Of a DNA stretch of 64,000 nt, positions 56,991-64,000 are shown in pieces (the stretch's first letter is position 1; every line of letters begins with the position of its first letter). The stretch covers positions 538,348,872-538,412,871 of the forward strand of contig OX422211.1 of the NCBI GenBank assembly GCA_949130495.1, given 5' to 3'. A program made the translations under genes and the position numbers. The DNA comes from Sambucus nigra (taxonomy: Eukaryota; Streptophyta; Magnoliopsida; Dipsacales; Adoxaceae). Below the pieces are notes generated by a model that made no database searches, was not told the origin of the DNA, and saw only the letters and a list, made by a program, of their open reading frames with translations.

Positions 56991-57832
56991 CTAAGTTATT
57001 TCCAACCTACTTTCTTTCGGTATCCCTACCTGTTCGAAGAACCAGGTGAACTTTGGGGACTTTGAGACTGCACAGTACTCTAGGCCTGGATCTATTTCCT
57101 CACCTTCAATGCTGTACACGTCCTCCATGTCCTTGGCGCTTGATTCATCATAGGCCAAGCCTACGTTAGCCATTCCCTTGGTGCAGGTATTCAAAGATTC
57201 TTCATACTCTTCTCTTTCTCCTCTCTCCGCTTCTTTATTGTAGGACACCACGAGATTGGCCCCATGTGCTGGAAGTGGGTTGTTATTGACATTCTGTGGA
57301 GGGATTTGTAGCGTCCCTCCCTTTACGTACTTGTCAATAATTCTTCTCAGGGTGAAGTTACTTTCTGTCGGGTGATGGATCCTTCGATGGACCTGACAAT
57401 ACTTTAGATCCGCCTTCGTTGCCGCATCAGGCTCTCCGATGGGAACGTTCTTTGGCTCATAGACCGTTCCCACTTGGACCATCACATTATAACAGCTCCT
57501 AGCCTTTTCTACTATACAGGGAAATGGTGGCCGATCTTCCCTGTCTCTTCCAGACTTCCTCTTATTGTCCTTCTTCGGTGCTTTTCCCCTATCTCCCCCT
57601 CGGTGTACCCTACCCGTGGGGGCTGAGACCTCCCCTTCACAGGTTGCATCGGCTGCCTAAACATCATAGGCATCGCCACCGGATTGGGACATACCACCAA
57701 AGAGATATTTCTCGCTGCTTTTAAGAATGCCGTAGAAGTCCCCTCACGCGTCTCATTAATAAGATGACAGATGTACTCAGGAAGCATCCCCTCAGCGCAG
57801 ATCTACAATAACTTAGATTCTTTGGCCTCCTC
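56991..57832 (-). pseudogene. gag: gag C-terminal region (next to copy 2)
   Basis: Two frames (57787-57512 and 57485-56991) correspond to the gag tail seen at 1-851. A frame break at about 57510 separates them. The right end is cut by the LTR at 57833, at the same base position as 851/852 in the first copy. Confidence 0.75.
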
Positions 57833-58248
57833 TGACACACCCTAAACCAGTTACTTATAATTAAGTTTGAAAGTGAAAGTGAAAGTGAGTCAAATCATAA
57901 TTACCTTAACCAAATAACAAACACAAGTATCCTTTTTCAGTATCAGTATGAAGCCATAGCACTAAAAACTTTTCAAAATTTTGAAGTAATCATGCTTATT
58001 CAAACTTTCTCAAAGGATAAGTAGGATTAAATTACCCCTTTTTAATTTGACCAAAATCAGGGTTTTACGCATCCCTTCCTAACCCCACCCGACCTCGTAG
58101 ATTTGGCAGTGACATTTCATTACCTGAAAAAAAAACATAACATAGGAATCATGAGCAAAATAGCTCAGTGAATGCATTACTACTACACTAGAGCATAAAA
58201 TTAAATGCAATAAGTCGTATCTATGTAAAAATATAAAACATCTCAACA

Positions 58249-58576
58249 TATCTTGGTTGTTAATAAGCCATAACATCTCTTGGCTGTTAATAATCCATAA
58301 CATCTCTTGGTTGTTGATAAGCCATAACATCTCTTGACTGTTAATAAGCCATAACATCTCTTGGCTGTTGATAAGCCATAACATCTCTTGGCTGTTAATA
58401 AGCCATAAAATCTCTTGGCTGTTAATAATCCATAACATCTCTTGGCTATTGATAATCCATAACATCTTGGCTATCGATAAGCCATAGCATCTCTTGGTTG
58501 TTGATAAGACATAACATCTCTTGGCTATTAATGAGCCATAACATCTCTTGTCTATTAATAAGCCATAACATCTCTT
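58249..58576. repeat. 27-bp minisatellite, about 12 units
   Basis: Same family as at 1256 and 6112. One unit near 58463 is three bases short. Confidence 0.9.
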
Positions 58577-58599
58577 ATAATACATGCACATCATATCCA

Positions 58600-59410
58600 T
58601 AATGAACTCAGTAAGTACGACATATCCTAACCATAATCAACTCAATAAGTACGACATATCATATCCATATTCAACTTGGTAAGTACGACATCTCATTTTT
58701 GTAATCAACTCTGTAAGTACAACATATAATATCCATAATCATCTCAACAAGTAAAACATATCATATTTATAATTAACTCGGTAAGTACAACATATAACAT
58801 CCATAATCATCTCAATAAGTACCACGTATCATATTTATAATCACTCGGCAAGTACAATATATAATATCCATAATCATCTCAATAAGTACAACATCTCATA
58901 TTTATACTCAACTCGGCAAGTACAACATATAATATCCATAATCATCTCAATAAGTACCACATCTCATATTTATAATCAACTCGGTAAGTACAACATATAA
59001 TATCCATAATCATCTCGATAAGTACAACATCTCATATTTATAATCAACTCGGTAAGTACAATATATAATATCCATAATCATCTCGATAAGTACCACATCT
59101 CATATTTATAATCAACTCAACAAGTACATCATATGACATCCATAATCAGCTCAATAAGTATAACCTCTCATATTTATACTCAACTCGACAAGGACAACAT
59201 ATCATATCCATAATCATCTCAATAAGTACCACATCTCATATTTATAATCAACTCGGTAAGTACAACATATAATATCCATAATCATCTCGATAAGCACAAC
59301 TTCTCATATTTATAATCAACTCAGCAAGTACAACATATGACATCTATAATCATCTTAATAAGTAAAACATCTCATATTTATACTCAACCCGACAAGGACA
59401 ACATATAAAA
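58600..59410. repeat. 68-bp tandem array, about 12 units
   Basis: Same CCATAATCATCTCAATAAGT units as at 1580-2132. Confidence 0.85.
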
Positions 59411-60925
59411 TCCATAATCATGTATAAATACATCTTACTAGTGAGTGCACTCACCTTGGCCACTTCATGTGTTTTTCCCTTGCCTTTGTCTGGCACTGGT
59501 TCAACCAATTCTTCTTCCCTTCCACATATTCATTCTTACAATATTAGTATCATCATAAGGATGTTAAAAATCCAAAGAAAACTTACACTTAACCTAATTT
59601 ATAAGCATCATATAACCCCATTCCAATCATACATCGTAAATGAAGTCCCATCCAATTTCAAGTTAAAATATTTAAGATATCCGATCCATAGCCCAAACAT
59701 AATTTAATTTCTTCTTGGTAATCCAAATCTTATCATATTAGGTTGCCAATATAAAAGACAACACATCATTTCATGTTTACTAGAGCAAGATAAGTCCATT
59801 TCTTTATTACAAGGCAAATCTTCCCTATAGGCTCTTTTATCGTTCAGTCAACTTCCAGGAATTTCCATAATTTTTCTACATAATAACTTCATGTGATATT
59901 TAACCCAACATCCATAAACATATTTAATAATACAAAATTAAAGTTACATAATTTTTAAGGTTCATTTGCCATGTCAAGCAAAACATCAAATACCTGGTGT
60001 GCATACTTACACCTTTGGGGTAGATTTTATACCTGAACTTCAAACTATCACCAATGATTCATTTATTGGTATTTTCACATAATTTTTGGATATTTTGTAC
60101 ATATATGAGCATGTGTTTATCTCCAACTTTAATTATTCAATTCAAATAAATATACAAAAAGATATGGGAGTTTGAATACACAAGGTTTCCAATCGAAGCA
60201 ATATACATGATTTACACGTTCCACTTTCCTTAAACTCGTATATATTCATACATATATACCAAGACATGAAAGTTCAATAAACAATATATGATTTATACCT
60301 TTTCAATCAGTCACACAAGAAAATTAACAAGATTTACACATGGAATTACCTTAAGGACTCTTCCGTAATTTCCCACGGATTTTTCTCCTCAATTCTTCTT
60401 CTTCTTCGACTTCCCACTTCTCTTCCTCTAAAGCCAAAATCTTTAATGGCTGAAATATGCTGAAGTAAGATCTTATTTCAAGCCTTTAAAGTCGGAAAAA
60501 ACCCACCTCCTACCTTAATCAGTCAAAATCCACCATTTGTTAGCCTAATAAGACGAAATATCATTTAACGAATGGACAAATTTACCCCTGCTTCGTAATT
60601 CCAGAATAACTTCTTGTTCGGACCTCTGTTTTACACACCGTTTATTTTCTTACAAACTTAACTCATATACATACAACTATCTAGTTTTCACCTCAAGTCA
60701 ATTATTATATTATAGTGGCCAAAACTAGTCCCGAACTCGAACATTCCTACCGAAGACTTCACAAATTTGGGTTTGTGACTAATTCAATATTTCATAAGTT
60801 ATGAAAGTAGAATTAGACTAAACACAATAACTTAACATTATATATTCTAATAAAAAATTATCCCCATCCCATACGGTAAGCATGATTTAAACATGATTTA
60901 TCATAATCATATCCGAGTCGTCACA

Positions 60926-62975
60926 ACCTTCCCCTCTTAGAAAATTTTGTCCCCGAAATTTAGGATGAATTTCACTTATCAAACAATTTGGGATACTATT
61001 TTCTCTTTCCATATTCCCTTTCCCAAGTTGCTTATTTAATTTCATGGATCCTCCACAACACTTTAACTACGGAACTAACTTTATTCCCTAATAATTCTCC
61101 TTACGACGAAGAATTTCAACCGGCTCCTCGATGTACAACAAATCTTCTTCCATAAGAACTTCAGTTTCTTTATCATTACACGTAAGAATAATTGTCTAAT
61201 GATTTCTTATTAATGATAACCAATCCCCAACTCATATATTATTTCATACCTTTATATACATATTTCAAACATTCATACATACTAGATTATCAGTTGTATC
61301 ATCGTATATTCACAATGAGTGAATATTCTTAACAAACCTAGTATCATTCTTTACCTTTCTTCCTTCATTCCTACAATCTATCCTTATCATCGTGTAATAT
61401 TTCAAATCATAAATATCATATTACTAGATTATCTTATTACATGGCATATTTCCATATTCCATTCAACACCAAATACATGTGTTTGAATTTAAATACTATC
61501 CATATCATTTCTGATGTTTAAGAGTATGTTAAATCTAGTCCTTACAATTTCTTAATTTAAATATTGCCACACTACTTTTCATATATCAAAACTTAACAAT
61601 CATTCACTAAATGTTTATTCTTAAACAAGATTTCATGTTCACGTTCATGTATATTGTGCAGTCATGCCCTATGAACTCAATATAACTTCTCACTATATTT
61701 CCCTTTTCAGTATCGTATGATTGTTCTTTAACTAAACGTACAATGACTTTAACGAGTCATTTATTTGGCCCAATAACTTTACAACAATAATCTTACCCCA
61801 ATGTTTATTAAGATGATATTCTTATGCAATATCATTAATAAACTCATCTTACCCATTTGGTAATACAGATGTTAATCATAACATCACCACTGAAAACTTT
61901 AACCATACCTACCAACCCCATAATACTTATCTTAACTATTATATGTCGTGTTTCTTTCAAATAACTTGAACAAATATCTTAATGTATCCCATTATGGTAT
62001 CTCACATAACATATTATCCTTACACATAGGTGACTCCATATAATGTTAATCATATTCATTATATATCATACTCTTAGTGATAACATGTACGTACAATGAC
62101 AAATACAACTCAATATCCACCCAAACCAGTTTTTGATATTCCAACCCGATTAGCATATTTCCCATACTCATAAACAACACATACACTTAAAAGGGCTCCT
62201 CAATATTTTTAAACTTCCAACTCTTTAACACTTCATCTCAACTTTACTATTCATATAAGCATTTGAAAACATCCCAAGAGTAATATTCACTACCTATACT
62301 CATACTATTAAAAAAATACATCTTCACTTTTATAACTCTTTCCTTTGACTTATCATAATTCAGTATGAACCCATATTAAAATCAGTTATTCTATATTGAC
62401 TAGTAATTGAATTTCAGACCATTTCACATATTAAAATTAAAGATATACAAGTATTAATCCTCTCACTTCACATTTATCATGTAAATCTTCATTTTATTCA
62501 CACTCTAAAAATTTACTATTTCATCCTTTAACGGAATATGGGTTCCCGTACCTCAATCTCCCACATAAATGGACACACACCAAACCATGGTTTAATAAGT
62601 GACACAACTCAAGTCTACATATTCCATTATAAGAAGAGATTACTTCCAATACTTCACAATTTTCGTAAACCACATTTTGTCTTTAAAATTTTTTCCTTCA
62701 ATGACATATTTGTCGGTACCATAAATAAAACAATGCAATTATTCAAATTAAAATACCTGTATTCCCTGTCATCCCCGAATAAACCTTAACATATCATTTC
62801 CTTTCCTGCAAGATCCTTACATTTCATATCCCATACAACAATGTATATGTATAACTAGCACATGTTAGTCAATAAAGCCAATTTTCTTATGAATGAAAAT
62901 AATTTCTACTTCCACTGCCAAATCTGGGCGCTCTTCACCCCAGAACCTCCAAAACCTAGGCTCTGATACCAAAGT
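60926..62975 (-). other. Interior of the second giant-LTR element
   Basis: 2.05 kb, no coding sequence recognised. Closely matches 3646-5697. Confidence 0.6.
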
Positions 62976-63107
62976 TGACACACCCTAACCCAGTTACTTA
63001 TAATTAAGTTTGAAAGTGAAAGTGAGTCAAATCATAATTACCTTAACCAAATAATAAACACATGTATCCTTTTTCAGTATCAGTATAAAGCCATAACACT
63101 AAAAACT

Positions 63108-64000
63108 TTCTGTGAATAGTCAACTTACAAAGTCGTAATCACGGAGCATACATGATATGCCCCATCAAATCTTCTAGGTGTAATAATAGGGACAACGCAC
63201 CCGAAATAGACCCATAAACACCATCACCAAATCCAAGCAACATGTCAACCCGGAATGAGTTCAATCCGACACAATCAAGACTAAATTAGCTAGAAGGCAT
63301 GATAAAAATGCGGTAAATAAATACGATAAATAAATGCGATAAAACTATACTAGAAAACAAGTAAATAAAGCAAGTAAACCTAATTATGAAAGCATGTAAA
63401 CTAACTACAAAGAAAGAATAAAGGAAATACAACTATATTAAAATGGAAGGGAAGATGAATAGTCAACTTATAAACCCAATTGGGTGTCAAACCAAGAAGA
63501 AATGAAGAAGAGATCTCCAAACCCCCCAAACCCTAAGATAAACTAGCCTAAAATCGATTATATCTGATATTTACAACAAAAATGGTTTATATAGTAAGTG
63601 GAATAAAATTAGAAAAGAAAAGAGAAAAGAAAAGAAAAGGGCAAAATATCAGTTGAAAATAGGGGATCGATCGATCGATCCATTTGATCGATGGTTGGAA
63701 AATAAGCTCACTATCTAATCTCAAAGGCAAATATTTAAAGGATCGATCGATCGATCAAGCATGTCTCAGCCAAGTTCCCCCCGATTTGGTTTCTTTATTT
63801 TTCTCTTCCACTAAAATCGCCATAACTTCTTCGTTAGGGATCGGATTCACGTACCGTTCACGGCCACGCGAAACTTGTGAGGAGGGCTACAACTTTCGTA
63901 AGATGTTAGGCCAGGTGCCCAAACTATGAATTGAGAAAATTGACCTTGAACGTGCGATTGTGTACGGAAATTAGACGGAATGCGTTCGAACTTCACACTT
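63108..64000 (-). promoter_or_regulatory. LTR-like region with TATA box and GATCGATC repeats, minus orientation
   Basis: On the minus strand, GATCGATCGATC words (63738-63755 and 63664-63679) lie upstream of a TATATAAAC box near 63588-63596. A leader with CT-rich stretches follows, to a join at 63108. This resembles U3 followed by R-U5 of an LTR. No gag is visible because the neighbouring giant-LTR element begins there. The right end leaves the window. Confidence 0.35.

Larger units (their letters stand above)
49308..57194. repeat. Tandem duplication, copy 2 (7.9 kb)
   Basis: Repeats 40587-49307 in the same orientation. It lacks about 110 bp at 49997 and about 710 bp of integrase at about 53060. 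Beyond 57194 the sequence continues into gag, as expected of the copy that kept the original right flank. Confidence 0.85.
57833..60925 (-). repeat. 3' LTR of the second giant-LTR element
   Basis: About 3.09 kb. Same start (TGTGACGAC) and end (TGTGTCA) as the first copy. Longer mainly because of more minisatellite and 68-bp units. Confidence 0.72.
57833..63107 (-). mobile_element. Second copy of the giant-LTR non-coding element
   Basis: 3' LTR 57833-60925, purine tract 60926-60937, interior 60926-62975, PBS 62959-62972 (TTGGTATCAGAGCC on the minus strand), then about 130 bp of the 5' LTR before truncation at 63107. The left flank in gag is the same as that of the copy at 852, so the two descend from one insertion that was later duplicated. 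Confidence 0.78.

Overview
This window looks like intergenic DNA from the nuclear genome of a flowering plant, most likely a eudicot. It is AT-rich and almost every recognisable sequence comes from LTR retrotransposons. I see no rRNA, tRNA, CRISPR or bacterial-type operon. The only non-transposon protein signature is a broken AP2/ERF (DREB2-like) gene near 20.7-21.9 kb. All calls are by reading and by eye alignment; no database was searched.

Layout. (1) 1-851: minus-strand gag tail of a Ty3/gypsy Tat-lineage element. (2) 852-6404: a minus-strand, non-coding element with giant LTRs, cut off inside a 27-bp minisatellite. (3) 6517-19235: a structurally complete 12.7-kb Tat-lineage Ty3/gypsy element, with 972-bp LTRs that differ at about 25 sites. 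Its gag-pol, which has two RNase H domains, carries six in-frame stops and one frameshift. Downstream of pol come thirteen 100-bp palindromic units, then an antisense three-exon gene that reads through intact. (4) 6405-6516 and 19241-20700: the copia-like LTR and leader into which element 3 inserted, followed by the DREB2-like pseudogene. (5) 21.9-25.2 kb: AT-rich DNA holding a hAT-like non-autonomous element and a Helitron-like 3' end. (6) 25.2-27.7 kb: a decayed minus-strand chromovirus. (7) 27.7-39.1 kb: a decayed plus-strand gypsy element whose 3' LTR is split by a copia-type element that encodes gag only and has LTR pieces in both orientations. (8) 39.1-42.95 kb: gag, leader, primer-binding site and LTR of another minus-strand Tat element. 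(9) 40587-57194: an 8.7-kb segment present twice in tandem. Each copy holds a Tat LTR, a copia LTR with a ladder of primer-binding-site-like motifs, and minus-strand Tat pol. (10) 57195-63107: gag tail plus the same giant-LTR element as region 2, so the first and last 6 kb of the window are direct repeats. (11) 63108-64000: a minus-strand LTR-like promoter region with GATCGATC repeats.

The most interesting part is the 3' third of the Tat element at 6517-19235. It holds an antisense gene whose two GT-AG introns both preserve frame (636 codons), a promoter-like block upstream of it, and a hairpin array between it and the sense pol gene. The antisense frame is clean although the sense gag-pol is badly broken. 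Antisense ORFs are known from Tat-lineage elements; the intact splicing pattern and the structured array are what deserve checking. The other main results are the nested and tandem duplication history, the gag-only copia unit with inverted LTRs, and the tandem primer-binding-site ladder.
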